Shown: positions 26,533 through 36,033, numbered from the stretch's first letter. The stretch: 48,592 nt of DNA from Planotetraspora thailandica (GCF_016863335.1 NZ_BOOR01000011.1:1-48592), one strand, 5' to 3'. A program made the numbers and translations. The notes: a model not told the origin generated them from the sequence alone.

Positions 26533-28314
26533 CTACACGCTGTGGTGGTAGTACACCGATTCCGTAGCCTTGCGGCCGTCTTCGGCGGTCACCTGGACCC
26601 GCACCAAGACGCCCTTCGGCACGGTGGCCCAGTCGACCGGGATCCAGGTTCGCTCCACGGCGGCGGGCACGTCCGGGATCGGGTCCGGATCGCGCCACCC
26701 GACCTTCGAGGAGTCGACGACCCGGGGTGTGTCGAGCCCGTCCCACGACAGGGTGACCTTGGCGTCCTCGACGTTGTAGCCGAGGATCTCCAGGCCGTCC
26801 TGGATCCGGTGCTTCGCGTGGTCGGCCTCGATCACGATCGGCCGGTTCCAGTCCTGGTCGATCTGCTTGGCGAGCGAGGGCGATCCGCAAGTGAAGAAGT
26901 CCGTCCACATGAAGGAGATCAGCTTGGAGACGTACGGCCCGGCCAGCGTCACCTGCGTGTCGAGCCGGGGTTTGTCGGTGTCGCCGCGGGTGCTCCCGCT
27001 CCTGCAGGGCGTGGTCCCGGTCGGCTCGAATCCCTCCAGATTCGCCCACAACTGCGCGTGAACACCCTGAGCGGCGAGCTCGTCGCGCGCGTCGGCCATC
27101 GCGCGGTAGTAGTCGCGGGTCCCCGCGTAGTAGGCCGTGGCGTAGGTGCTCTCGCCGACCACGGGTTTGAGGCGGTCGTCCACGGGCTGGTTCTTCTCCT
27201 CCGGCCAGAAGAGGCCCACCTTGCCGGTGCCCCTGCCGTCCTGGGGTGCGATGATCTCGACGCCCGTCGACGCCAGGATCTCGAAGGCCTTGGCGACCTG
27301 GGCCGGAGTGGCGGAATAGGCCACCTGGCGGCGGGCGTCGATGTACGGGCTGATCATGATCGGCTTCCCGGGAAGCTCCTGTTCGGCGATCGTATGTTGC
27401 TCGGAATAGAGCTGGAGGGTCGGCACCTTCGAGGTGTCGGACCAGTCACGCATCTGCACCTCGAACGCCTGGTAGAAACCGCCGAGCGACTTCCTCTTTC
27501 TGAAACGGTCCTTGTAGTCCTGCAGGACGCGCCGGGTCAGTGCGGTCAGCGTGCTCAGGTGCCGCACGTCCGCCTGGGCCATCGCGGCCGGGTCGCGGGG
27601 GGCGACCGGCAGCGTCGGGAAGACCTGGATGCCGAGGCGATCGCCGAGGTCGAGCAGTTCCGCGAGGCTGTCGCGGTCGCCCGCGGCCACGATGATGAGG
27701 TGATAACCGCGCGGGGCCGATGTGAAGTCGCATGAGGCGGAGCCGTCGTCGGGGACGAGCAGGCGGTAGAACGTCGCGGGCCCGTCGACGATCTTGTGCT
27801 CCATGGGGGTGCAGGCCAGGAGCCCCGGGCCGAACACCTCGTCGGTCCGGTACACGTAGGTCCCTGTGATCCGGTTCCCCGGGTTGGCCTTCTGCAGGTC
27901 CTTCTCGGCCGCCCGCACGCAGGTGAGCCCGTGTTCCGAGCACATCTCGAACTGCTTGTCAGGCCCGGGGCTCTGTTCCTCCAGGATCCTGCCCTGCCCG
28001 TCGACACCGCGGGGGGACAGGGCGAAGCCGAGCCGGATCACCGTGTCTCCGCCGACCTGGTGGATCTCCTGCAGTTGGCGGGACAGGGTGCAGGGGTCGT
28101 CCTCCGGGTTCAGCCAGTAACCCGTCACCGCGTACGGCGTGGGAGATGCGGCCTTCTTCACCGCAGGGCAGTTACGCGTCCCGGCCGCGGACCCGGATGA
28201 GGAGGCGCCCCGTCCCGTGTCCACGGTGTGCAGCGGTCCATCACGCAACGCGATCACAACAGTGGCGACGCACAGGAGGGCCGCCACCCCGAGGGTCACA
28301 GTGATCCACCGCAC
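26533..28314 (-). CDS. Secreted or membrane-anchored DUF4434-like protein
   Basis: This 593-residue protein starts with one hydrophobic segment (residues 2-22, WITVTLGVAALLCVATVVIAL), a signal anchor, and a Ser/Gly-rich linker. The outer part begins ITGYW-like (AVTGYWLNPEDDPCTLSRQLQEIHQVGGDTVI). It continues as a TIM-barrel-like domain with YHLIIVAAGDRDSLAELLDLGDRLGIQVFPTLP, LGGFYQAFEVQMRDW and YIDARRQVAYSATPAQVAKAFE. This fits DUF4434, a glycoside-hydrolase-like family found near surface polysaccharide genes. About six cysteines could form disulfides outside the cell. The C-terminal 120 residues look like a beta-sandwich. It sits in the glycan operon, 52 bp downstream of a glycosyltransferase gene, and probably binds or trims the product. 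Confidence 0.72.
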   Translation of the reverse strand: MRWITVTLGVAALLCVATVVIALRDGPLHTVDTGRGASSSGSAAGTRNCPAVKKAASPTPYAVTGYWLNPEDDPCTLSRQLQEIHQVGGDTVIRLGFALSPRGVDGQGRILEEQSPGPDKQFEMCSEHGLTCVRAAEKDLQKANPGNRITGTYVYRTDEVFGPGLLACTPMEHKIVDGPATFYRLLVPDDGSASCDFTSAPRGYHLIIVAAGDRDSLAELLDLGDRLGIQVFPTLPVAPRDPAAMAQADVRHLSTLTALTRRVLQDYKDRFRKRKSLGGFYQAFEVQMRDWSDTSKVPTLQLYSEQHTIAEQELPGKPIMISPYIDARRQVAYSATPAQVAKAFEILASTGVEIIAPQDGRGTGKVGLFWPEEKNQPVDDRLKPVVGESTYATAYYAGTRDYYRAMADARDELAAQGVHAQLWANLEGFEPTGTTPCRSGSTRGDTDKPRLDTQVTLAGPYVSKLISFMWTDFFTCGSPSLAKQIDQDWNRPIVIEADHAKHRIQDGLEILGYNVEDAKVTLSWDGLDTPRVVDSSKVGWRDPDPIPDVPAAVERTWIPVDWATVPKGVLVRVQVTAEDGRKATESVYYHHSV

Positions 28315-28366
28315 GATCAGGACCCTACCGCCCGACGAGTCGAGAAATGACGGACGAAATCAGGGC

Positions 28367-29455
28367 TTATGGCTTTACGCCGACCCAGGTCTCCAGCTGC
28401 GCGACGAACCGGCGCGCGGAGTTGGGCCAGTGGTGGTTGGCCCGCGCGGAGGCGTGCCCTCTGAAGGCCGCGGCCCTGCGCTCTTCCGCGTCGTCCCTGA
28501 GGCGGAGCACGGCGTCGACGATGGCCTGCGTGTCCCGCCAGGGAACCACGATCCCCGATCTGTACCGCTCCACAAGCTCGACGGCCCGCGGCGAGGGCGT
28601 CGTGATCACCGGCACTCCATGCGCCATATATTCGATGATCTTGGTGGGCAGGGAGTGGCGGTAGTTGGGCTCGTCGTGGAGCAGCGAGAGCCCCGCCAGT
28701 GCCCCCTCGAGCCGCTCCAGCGCCTCGTCGTTCGGCAGGAAGTCGCGCCATTCGAGGAACCCCTGGGCGACCGCCTCGTTGAGGACCGCCCGGCTGCTCG
28801 GATCGGCGTACCCGATCAGCTCGACCGCCACCTTGTGCGGCTGCAGCAGGCGGGCGGCCTCGACGGCCTCGTAAACGCCCCGCGCCTCCGACAGCCACCC
28901 GAGGTAGACCACCCGCTCGTGCCCCGGCCGGCTGACGGTCTCGGGTACCCACGTGTCGTTCGGGACGATCAGGTGCTCCCGCCTGAACCGGCCCTGGTAG
29001 GCGGTCTCCGCCAGCAGCAGGTGCAGATGCCGCTCCGCAATGCCCTCGAGCACCCGGGCGAACACGCGCACCGGCGGCCGGAGGAAGGCGGGCAACCAGG
29101 GCTTCAACGACATCGTGGCCGGGGTGTCCTCGTGCACGTCCCACACGACCGGCGGGCGCCTCCGGACCCCGACAACGGCCAGCAACAACTCGATGTCGTG
29201 AACGATCACAAGGTCGACCTGGCCGCGCAGCCTCTTGAGGAGCTTGCGCGCCGCCCGTACGGCCGTGAGCCTCCGTCGCTCGGCGGCGCGCGGCAGATCG
29301 ACGCCCGTCACCCAGGGACGCGGGGCGACACCGCGCGCGGCGAACGGCGCGGCGTACGTGACCTCATGACCGGCGTCGACAAGCGCCCGGATCTCACGGT
29401 GCAGGATCCGGGCGTCCTCGGGGTGGTGGACCACCGTCATGACGAGCACGTGCAC
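28367..29455 (-). CDS. GT4-family glycosyltransferase
   Basis: This 362-residue GT-B enzyme has an N-terminal Rossmann half beginning HVLVMTVVHHPEDARILHRE and a C-terminal nucleotide-sugar half. The C-terminal signature is SLPTKIIEYMAHGVPVITTPSPRAVELVERYRSG, with the conserved Glu of the GT4 EX7E motif region. It lacks membrane segments and would act on the cytosolic face. The 5' neighbour is the wecC-like gene (19 bp gap) and the 3' neighbour encodes the DUF4434-like protein. Donor and acceptor cannot be read, but the operon's products suggest a ManNAcA- or GlcNAc-containing glycan. Confidence 0.9.
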   Translation of the reverse strand: MHVLVMTVVHHPEDARILHREIRALVDAGHEVTYAAPFAARGVAPRPWVTGVDLPRAAERRRLTAVRAARKLLKRLRGQVDLVIVHDIELLLAVVGVRRRPPVVWDVHEDTPATMSLKPWLPAFLRPPVRVFARVLEGIAERHLHLLLAETAYQGRFRREHLIVPNDTWVPETVSRPGHERVVYLGWLSEARGVYEAVEAARLLQPHKVAVELIGYADPSSRAVLNEAVAQGFLEWRDFLPNDEALERLEGALAGLSLLHDEPNYRHSLPTKIIEYMAHGVPVITTPSPRAVELVERYRSGIVVPWRDTQAIVDAVLRLRDDAEERRAAAFRGHASARANHHWPNSARRFVAQLETWVGVKP

Positions 29456-29474
29456 GGGGGGGTGCGTGTCCTTC

Positions 29475-30737
29475 CTAGAGCCGTTCGACGCGGTCGCCGG
29501 CGGTCAGCACACCCCGCGTGTCGAGGACGAGCACGGACTGCTCCTCCACGACGTGGAGATCGAACTTCCCGTGCTGCTGGAGCAGGACGACGAGGTCGGC
29601 CTTCGCCACCGCCTCGGCGAGATCCGTCTCACGGGGGACCGGGACGCCGCCCGCCGACCACTCCTCGACGTACGGGTCGCAGTAGACGAGCTCGGCGCCC
29701 AGCTCGAGCAGCCCCTCGGCGACCGGCACCGCGGGCGTCTCCCGTTCGTCCGCGATATCCGGCTTGTACGTCACACCGAGCAGGAGCACGCGGGAGCCGT
29801 TCACCGGCTTGCGCGCCCGGTTGAGCAGGCGTTGCACGCGGGTCACCACGTACGACGGCATGCGCTCGTTGATCTCCTGGGCCAGCTCGACGAACCGGAA
29901 CGGGTAGCCGAGCTTGCGCACGGTGTAGGACAGGTACGACGGGTCGACGGGAATGCAGTGCCCCCCGACACCGGGTCCGGGCAGGAACTTCTGGAACCCG
30001 AAGGGCTTCGTCGAGGCCGCTTCGATGCTCTCCCACAGGTTCACGCCGAGCTCGTCGCAGAAGATGGCCATCTCGTTGACCAGAGCGATGTTGACGTGTC
30101 TGTAGGTGTTCTCAAGCAGCTTGGCCATCTCCGCCTCGCGCGTCCCGCTGACGGGGACCACCCGGTCGACGAGCCGGCTGTAGAAGTCGGCTCCCCGGTC
30201 CCGGCAGGCGTCGGTGAATCCGCCAACGACCTTGGGGGTGTTACGCAGCCCGAACTTCGGGTTGCCGGGGTCAATCCGCTCGGGCGAGAACGCGAGGAAG
30301 AAGTCGGCCCCGGCGACCAGGCCGGACCGCTCCAAAATGGGCCGGACCACCTCGTCGGTAGTGCCGGGCCACGTGGTGGACTCCAGGACGACCAGCGTCC
30401 CGGGGCTCAGGTGCTCGGCGACCGTCCTGGTCGCACCTTCGACGGCGGACAGGTCCGGGCGGTGGTCGTCGTCGAGCGGCGTGGGCACGCAGATGACGAT
30501 GGTCTGCGACTTCGCCAGCACCGTCGCGTCGAGTGTCGCCGTGAAACCGGCGGACAACATGGCGTCGAGCTCGGCGTCGGACAGGTCGTCGATGTACGAG
30601 TGCCCGGCGTTGAGCGCCTCGACCTTGCGGGGGTCGACGTCCAGGCCCACCACGCGGAGCCCCGCAGCCGTGGCTTCCTTGGCCAGCGGCATGCCGACGT
30701 ATCCAAGTCCGATGATCGTGAGATCGAAGCTGGTCAT
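29475..30737 (-). CDS. wecC: UDP-N-acetyl-D-mannosamine dehydrogenase (UDP-Glc/GDP-Man dehydrogenase family)
   Basis: The 420-residue NAD-dependent enzyme would oxidise UDP-ManNAc to UDP-ManNAc uronate. It has the NAD fold GLGYVGMPLAKEA at the N-terminus, the SPERIDPGN motif, the catalytic Cys261 in GVGGHCIPVDPSYL, and the C-terminal VLLLGVTYKPDIADERETPA. GGHCIPVDPSYL resembles WecC/TuaD-type enzymes of nucleotide-sugar families; the WecB homologue 2 kb away supports UDP-ManNAc as substrate, although another UDP-sugar is possible. The ATG at 30737 is preferred, with an AAAGGTCG site; the frame runs 8 codons further. A 96-bp AT-rich gap separates it from the upstream glycosyltransferase gene. 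Confidence 0.85.
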   Translation of the reverse strand: MTSFDLTIIGLGYVGMPLAKEATAAGLRVVGLDVDPRKVEALNAGHSYIDDLSDAELDAMLSAGFTATLDATVLAKSQTIVICVPTPLDDDHRPDLSAVEGATRTVAEHLSPGTLVVLESTTWPGTTDEVVRPILERSGLVAGADFFLAFSPERIDPGNPKFGLRNTPKVVGGFTDACRDRGADFYSRLVDRVVPVSGTREAEMAKLLENTYRHVNIALVNEMAIFCDELGVNLWESIEAASTKPFGFQKFLPGPGVGGHCIPVDPSYLSYTVRKLGYPFRFVELAQEINERMPSYVVTRVQRLLNRARKPVNGSRVLLLGVTYKPDIADERETPAVPVAEGLLELGAELVYCDPYVEEWSAGGVPVPRETDLAEAVAKADLVVLLQQHGKFDLHVVEEQSVLVLDTRGVLTAGDRVERL

Positions 30738-30833
30738 GACGCGACCTTTATCACACAACACTTCATGGCTGGAAAGGTTAGCTCAAGTTAACGTCAACAA
30801 CCCCTAAACGCGCACTTCGCCATATCAGCAAAT

Positions 30834-32525
30834 TTATGATCTTGCCAATTCATCATATATTTCGCGATAGGTGCGGGCCAGGCTGCTCCACGTACGCTTG
30901 GCTGCGACTTCGGCCTTGCCCGCCTCCCCCATGACGCGGCGGCGCTGCGGGTCGTCGCGCAGCCCCGCCACAGCGTCGGCGAGTGCGGCCGGGTCGCCGG
31001 GCGGCACCAGGAGACCGGCCTCCCCGGCTCCGAGGAGCTCCGCCAGCGCAGGAAGGTCGCTCAGGACCACCGGCTTGCCGAGGGCCATCGCCTCGACCGG
31101 CTTCAGCGGAGTCACCAGGCGGCAGACTCGCAGGTCCTCGCGGGGGCAGGCGAATACGTCGATCGCCGCCTGTGCCTGAAGGGCCTCCTCGGGGCCCACC
31201 CTTCCCGGCAGGATCGCGAGCTCCCCCAGACGCAGTTTCTCGGCCTGCTCGAGCAGGGCCGGCCGCTCGGCGCCGTCGCCGACCAGCAGCACCCTGACCG
31301 GCGTGCCCGCGTCCCTGAGCAGCGCCGCGGCGCTCAGAAGTGTGGCGAATCCCTCGTAGCCCACGATGCTCGACACCGACCCGACGACGATCTCGTCAGG
31401 GGCGATGCCGTACTGCTCGCGGAGCGCCGAACCGTCGTAGTCCGCCGTGAGCAGCGAGTCGTCCACGGCGTTGGGCGCCAGCCGGATGCGCTCCCGCGGG
31501 ACACCGCGGTCGACGATCTCGGCGGCCATCGTCTCGGCGAGCGTGACCACCACGTCGGCCTCGCGCATGATGTACGCCTCGCGTTCGCGCTGCATGAGGT
31601 GACGCTCGCTGCCGATCCTCTGCGGATCACGCGACGTCCACGTCTCCTCAAGGAATCCGCGCACCTCGTAGACGAACGGCGTGCCCGTACGCTCGCGGAC
31701 CGACAGCGCGACCGAGCCGTTGCGGTGGTCGGTCGCTGCGTGCAGGACCTGCGGCCTGAGTGTCCTGACCAGCTCGGACACGTCGGCGGCGCCGCGGATC
31801 ATCCGGCCTCTGGTCTCGAAGGGCACGTCGCCCTTCGGCAGCAGCCGGTAGTACGGCACCCCGTCGATCTCCTCGTACGGCCCGGCCTCGGCGTGGCCCT
31901 GCAGCATCGGCCAGCCCCAGCTCGTCACGACGTGGGGGTCGAGCCCCGCGGCCCGCTGCGCGGTGACGATGCGGTGCGTGCGGACGGTGTACCCGGCCTG
32001 CGTGTACGGCAGGGCGTTGGTCACCATGTGCAGCACCCGGTCCGGCACCCGCTCGCCCATGATGACCCGCGGCTTGGGCGGGATGGGCCCGGCGGACAGG
32101 GCCGCACGCTCGCCCTCATAGAACGCGATCCTGCGGCTGACGAAACGCCAGCGGTTGTGGGCGCGCAGGCCGTCGATCGCCTCGGTCATGCGCCCGGCCT
32201 CCCAGCGGGCCTTCGCCGTCTCCAGCTGGCTGTGCACCACCCGCAACACGATCTTGCGGCTCACGATCTTGGCCAAACGCGCGACAGGCCAGGCGACCCG
32301 GCCGACGACGGGGCGCATGCGGGGCGGCATCGCCTCCGCGGCGGCCTGCGCCACTCGGACGGGGTCGGACTTGACCTTGCTTGCGACAACCCGGGAGACC
32401 ACCACGGGATTACGCACGAATCCGCGGAAAAAGCCGCGAAAACCGGCCTTCGCCGACCTGGCTGACACCTTTGTAGGTGGGATGGCCTCGGATTCCACGG
32501 CGTGACCGTACCATAGGCACCGCAT
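30834..32525 (-). CDS. Large GT4-family glycosyltransferase with N-terminal extension
   Basis: This is a 563-residue protein. The C-terminal 390 residues are a GT-B glycosyltransferase: RVLHMVTNALPYTQAGYTVRTHRI at the start of its first half, RIRLAPNAVDDSLL, VGSVSSIVGYEGFATLLSAA, and the GT4 signature PLKPVEAMALGKPVVLSDLPALAELL. The first 160 or so residues are basic, partly helical, and typical of GT4 proteins of actinobacterial glycan clusters. The start is uncertain: ATG at 32525 leaves only 28 bp to the divergent wecB start, and the GTG at 32496-32498 is an alternative; neither has a clear ribosome-binding site. The last codons and the gap after the gene are AT-rich (ATTCATCATATATTTCGCG). 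Confidence 0.85.
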   Translation of the reverse strand: MRCLWYGHAVESEAIPPTKVSARSAKAGFRGFFRGFVRNPVVVSRVVASKVKSDPVRVAQAAAEAMPPRMRPVVGRVAWPVARLAKIVSRKIVLRVVHSQLETAKARWEAGRMTEAIDGLRAHNRWRFVSRRIAFYEGERAALSAGPIPPKPRVIMGERVPDRVLHMVTNALPYTQAGYTVRTHRIVTAQRAAGLDPHVVTSWGWPMLQGHAEAGPYEEIDGVPYYRLLPKGDVPFETRGRMIRGAADVSELVRTLRPQVLHAATDHRNGSVALSVRERTGTPFVYEVRGFLEETWTSRDPQRIGSERHLMQREREAYIMREADVVVTLAETMAAEIVDRGVPRERIRLAPNAVDDSLLTADYDGSALREQYGIAPDEIVVGSVSSIVGYEGFATLLSAAALLRDAGTPVRVLLVGDGAERPALLEQAEKLRLGELAILPGRVGPEEALQAQAAIDVFACPREDLRVCRLVTPLKPVEAMALGKPVVLSDLPALAELLGAGEAGLLVPPGDPAALADAVAGLRDDPQRRRVMGEAGKAEVAAKRTWSSLARTYREIYDELARS

Positions 32526-32553
32526 TGCCCATGTTTATAAGAAAGGCATGGTA

Positions 32554-33681
32554 ATGAGGGACAACCCCCTCGTCTTGCACGTGCTGGGTGCTCGACCCAA
32601 TTTCGTCAAGGCGGCCCCGGTCGTCAACGCACTGGCCGATCGTGGAGTGCGGCAGGGCATTGTTCACACTGGTCAGCACTACGACGCACTGATGTCGGAC
32701 GTGTTTTTCTCCGACCTGGGGCTGCCCGAACCCATCGCCAACCTGGGCGTCGGGTCCGGGACGCATGCCAGGCAGACCGCGGCCCTGCTGACCGGCCTCG
32801 AAGACGTGATGCTCGAGCACGCCCCCACGCTCGTCGTCGTCTACGGCGACGTGAACTCCACGCTGGCGGCGATCCTGGTCTGCGCCAAGCTCCGCATCCC
32901 GACGGCGCACGTGGAGGCCGGGCTGCGCTCGTTCGACCGGGAGATGCCCGAGGAGGTCAACCGGGTCGTCACCGACGCCCTGTCCGACCTGCTCTTCGCC
33001 ACGTCGCCGGAGGCGTTGTCTCACCTCGCCTCCGAAGGGGCCGACCCGGCGAAGGTGCATCTCGTCGGCAACCCGATGATCGACAGCCTCTTCTCCGTGC
33101 TGCCCTCGCTCGACCCCGCGCCCGTCCAGGAGCGCCTCGGCGTCTCCGGCCGCTACGCGGTCGCCACGCTGCACCGCCCGGCCAACGTGGACGACCCCGC
33201 GTCGGCGCGCGAACTCGTGGACGCCGTGCTCAAGGTCGCCGCGCAGGTCCCGGTCGTCGTGCCTCTGCATCCCCGCGGCCGGCAACGGCTGGCCGACGCC
33301 GGACTCGTCGACGGGCCGACCATGAAGATCGTCGAGCCCCTCGGCTATGTGGACTTCCTCTCGCTCGTACGGGGATCGGCCCTGGTCGTGACCGACTCGG
33401 GCGGCGTTCAGGAGGAGACGACCATGCTCGGCATCCCCTGCCTGACCATCCGCCCCAACACCGAGCGGCCCATCACCGTCACCCACGGCACCAACCGGCT
33501 CGTCACACCGGCCTCCCTGCCCGCCGCGGCCTCCAAGGCCCTCGCGGACGGCGCGGCCACCCCCAGCGGCGAGTTGCCTCCTCTGTGGGACGGCAAGGCC
33601 GGGCCGAGGATCGCCGGCGTCATCGCGGCCTGGTTGCGCGGCGACAACCTGTCCCCCGCCGCCCGTGGAACGGTCTCGTAG
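32554..33681 (+). CDS. wecB: UDP-N-acetylglucosamine 2-epimerase
   Basis: The 375-residue enzyme interconverts UDP-GlcNAc and UDP-ManNAc. Signatures are HVLGARPNFVKAAPVV, the active-site block VYGDVNSTLAAILVCAKLRIPTAHVEAGLRSFDREMPEEVNRVV, the TLHRPANVDD segment with the conserved His, and VTDSGGVQEETTMLGIPCLTIRPNTERP. Residues known to be catalytic in WecB (Asp, Glu, Glu, His) are all represented. The ATG at 32554 fits an AAAGG site better than the ATG at 32548. With the WecC homologue it gives a route to UDP-ManNAcA, used in teichuronic-type and common-antigen-type polymers. The next gene follows after 31 bp in the same direction. Confidence 0.95.
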   Translation: MRDNPLVLHVLGARPNFVKAAPVVNALADRGVRQGIVHTGQHYDALMSDVFFSDLGLPEPIANLGVGSGTHARQTAALLTGLEDVMLEHAPTLVVVYGDVNSTLAAILVCAKLRIPTAHVEAGLRSFDREMPEEVNRVVTDALSDLLFATSPEALSHLASEGADPAKVHLVGNPMIDSLFSVLPSLDPAPVQERLGVSGRYAVATLHRPANVDDPASARELVDAVLKVAAQVPVVVPLHPRGRQRLADAGLVDGPTMKIVEPLGYVDFLSLVRGSALVVTDSGGVQEETTMLGIPCLTIRPNTERPITVTHGTNRLVTPASLPAAASKALADGAATPSGELPPLWDGKAGPRIAGVIAAWLRGDNLSPAARGTVS

Positions 33682-33712
33682 CTACGATCGCTCTTCGCGA
33701 CGAGGGAGAAGC

Positions 33713-35782
33713 ATGGCGGAAGCGGATGGCGCCCGCGGTAAGCCGCGTTTCCGGCGCCTGGGACCGGCGAGCTGGCTGCCCGAGGAGCGCAAGGCGGTCG
33801 AGCGCTACGAGCAGCGCATCCGCGAACTCGAAAAGCTCCTGGCCGTACAGGAGGCGCGGGCCGACTACGCCGCGTGGAAGCTGGAGGCGACGCAGAGCCG
33901 GCGGCACTACCGCGTCGGCCAGGCCCTGTCCGACGCGCGGAAGCCGGTCCGGTTTGTACGGCTTCCGCGCGACCTGACCAAGGCCATCCTGGACAAGCGA
34001 ACACCTCCGCAGGCTCCGCCACAGCCCGGCGAGGTGGCGAGGCTGGCGGCCGCCCTGCCCCCGAAGGCCGACATCCCCGCCGTGAAGTGGCCGGACGGCC
34101 CGGTCGTACGGCCCGGCATGCGAGTGGCCGTGATCCTCGACGACTTCTCCCGGATGGCGTTCCGGTACGAGTGGGACCAGATCGAGTTCGGCCTGACGGA
34201 CTGGCGGGAGATCTTCGCCGAGAAGCGGCCGGAGATGTTGTTCTGCGAGTCGGCCTGGCACGGCAACGAGGGTCGCTGGCGCTACCAGATGACCGGGACG
34301 AACTCCCCGAAGAAGGAACTGCGCGAGCTGATCGCGTGGTGCAAGGAAGAGGGCATCCCGACGGTCTTCTGGAACAAGGAGGACCCGCCCAACTTCGACT
34401 TCTTCATCGAGACGGCGAAGCTCTTCGACCGCGTGTACACGTGCGACGGCGACATGCTCCCCCGTTATCGCGAAATTTTGGGACACGACAGGGTCGGTGT
34501 GTTGCAGTTCGCCGCCCAGCCGCGGATCCACAACCCCGTCCAGACCGCCGAAGGCCGGCCGTACGACATCGTGTTCGGCGGAATGTACTTCCGCGACAAG
34601 CACCCCGAACGGCGCGAGCAGATGGAGACCGTGCTCGCACCCGTCCGCGACCTCGGGCTGCACATCTTCGCGCGCAACGCGACGGTCGACGACAAATACG
34701 CCTGGCCGGAGGAGTACCGGCCGCACATCGTGGGCGAGCTGCCGTACGAGCAGATGCTGGCGGCCTACCGGATGTACAAGGTCTTCCTGAACGTGAACTC
34801 GGTGATCGACTCACCCACCATGTGCGCGCGTCGCGTCTTCGAGCTGTCGGCCTGCGCGACGACCGTGCTGTCGGGCTGGTCGCGGGCCATCGAGGAGACC
34901 TTCGGGCAGCTCATCCCCGTGGCGCGCACGCAGGAGGAGGCCCGCAACCTGGCGCTGTACCTGCTCAACAGCCCCGAACTGCGCGCCCGCCAGGCGCACC
35001 TCGCCATGCGCGAGGTGTTCGACCGGCACCTGTTCTCCCACCGCGTCGACCAGATCCTCCACGACCTGGGCCACGCCGTACCGTCGCGGTCGCACGCCGT
35101 CTCCGTCGTGCTGCCCACCAACCGGGCCGGGCAACTCGAACACGCCATCAGCCAGGTCGCGCGGCAACGGCACCGCGAGCTGGAACTGGTCCTCGTGCTG
35201 CACGGGCTCTCCGAGGACCCCACGGTGGTCAGGGACAAGGCGCTGGCGGCCGAAGTGCCCGCCGTGAAGGTGCTGAAAGCCCCCGCGTCGTGGACGCTCG
35301 GCGAGGTGCTCAACCACGGTGTCGCCCACGCGGACGGCGCTCTGATCGCCAAGATGGACGACGACAACATCTACGGCGAGCACTACCTGTCCGACCTGGT
35401 GCGCGCCTTCGACTACACGGACGCCGACCTGGTGGGCAAGGGAGCCCATTACACGTACTTCGCGGACGACGACACGACCGTGTTGCGCAGGCCGGGGGCC
35501 GAGCACCAGTACACCCATCTGGTGCAGGGCGCCACGATGGTGGCCACGGCCGACCTGCTGCGGTCGATGCCGTTCGAGCCGGTGAACGTGGGCGAGGACA
35601 CCGGGCTGGCGCGTCGTTGCGTCGAAGCCGGCGTGCGGATCTATTCGGCCGACCGGTTCAACTTCGTGTACATGCGGAGCCGGGGAAGCGGGTCGCATAC
35701 GTGGCAGGCTTCTGATCACGTGCTGACCCGCAACGCCCAGTTCGCCTTCGCCGGCCGCCCCGACCCCCACGTCCTGATCTGA
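33713..35782 (+). CDS. Two-domain glycosyltransferase: CgeB-like GT-B half fused to a GT2 domain
   Basis: This 689-residue protein begins with a coiled coil (about 20-60, EERKAVERYEQRIRELEKLL). Residues 135-455 resemble CgeB/DUF3880-type GT-B enzymes (RVAVILDDFSRMAFRYEWDQ; EEGIPTVFWNKEDPPNFDFF; FGGMYFRDKHPERREQME; YKVFLNVNSVIDSPTMCARRVFELSACATTV). Residues 463-689 are a GT2 domain (AVSVVLPTNRAGQLEHAISQV) with a metal-binding DDD in KMDDDNIYGEHYL. The two catalytic folds in one chain suggest that it adds two sugars in succession or makes a repeating unit. The ATG at 33713 follows GAGGGAGAAGC; the frame is open 16 codons further. It is cotranscribed with wecB. Array A3 begins 36 bp after the stop. 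Confidence 0.87.
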   Translation: MAEADGARGKPRFRRLGPASWLPEERKAVERYEQRIRELEKLLAVQEARADYAAWKLEATQSRRHYRVGQALSDARKPVRFVRLPRDLTKAILDKRTPPQAPPQPGEVARLAAALPPKADIPAVKWPDGPVVRPGMRVAVILDDFSRMAFRYEWDQIEFGLTDWREIFAEKRPEMLFCESAWHGNEGRWRYQMTGTNSPKKELRELIAWCKEEGIPTVFWNKEDPPNFDFFIETAKLFDRVYTCDGDMLPRYREILGHDRVGVLQFAAQPRIHNPVQTAEGRPYDIVFGGMYFRDKHPERREQMETVLAPVRDLGLHIFARNATVDDKYAWPEEYRPHIVGELPYEQMLAAYRMYKVFLNVNSVIDSPTMCARRVFELSACATTVLSGWSRAIEETFGQLIPVARTQEEARNLALYLLNSPELRARQAHLAMREVFDRHLFSHRVDQILHDLGHAVPSRSHAVSVVLPTNRAGQLEHAISQVARQRHRELELVLVLHGLSEDPTVVRDKALAAEVPAVKVLKAPASWTLGEVLNHGVAHADGALIAKMDDDNIYGEHYLSDLVRAFDYTDADLVGKGAHYTYFADDDTTVLRRPGAEHQYTHLVQGATMVATADLLRSMPFEPVNVGEDTGLARRCVEAGVRIYSADRFNFVYMRSRGSGSHTWQASDHVLTRNAQFAFAGRPDPHVLI

Positions 35783-35818
35783 TCAACCGCGGGGAGACCC
35801 CTGGAGGACACCTTGGGC

Positions 35819-36012
35819 GTGATCATGCAGAAGTTCGGGGGTATGCAGCCTGAGCTGCACATACCTACAGCGTGATCATGCAGAAGTTCGTCGCCACGTG
35901 CCGCTACCAGGCGTTTTCCATTTCGTGATCATGCAGTCCAGAAATTTCCGGACTGCATGATCACGAACGAGAAAGAGGCCAGGTCAGCGCGCACGAACTT
36001 CCGCATGATCAC
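35819..36012. repeat. Array A3: truncated mirrored repeat array between convergent genes
   Basis: Forward copies start at 35819 and 35872 (both exact). The central palindrome spans 35925-35964: 15-bp arms GTGATCATGCAGTCC and GGACTGCATGATCAC, extending to 20 bp a side with one mismatch and no loop. A single reverse copy (one mismatch) lies at 35994-36012, 48 rather than 53 bp from the centre. Mid-spacer motifs are TGAGCTGC (35851) and CCAGGTCA (35979). The left end is preceded by CCTTGGGCG. A further CCTGGTCA at 36029-36036 overlaps the acyltransferase stop, as if the array once continued. The 251-bp gap holds nothing else. Confidence 0.95.
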
Positions 36013-36033
36013 GCGCGATTCCGGGACGCCTGG

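Noticed and set aside
29439-30791. 450-codon plus-strand frame opposite wecC
   Set aside because: Antisense to a conserved dehydrogenase; no family features.
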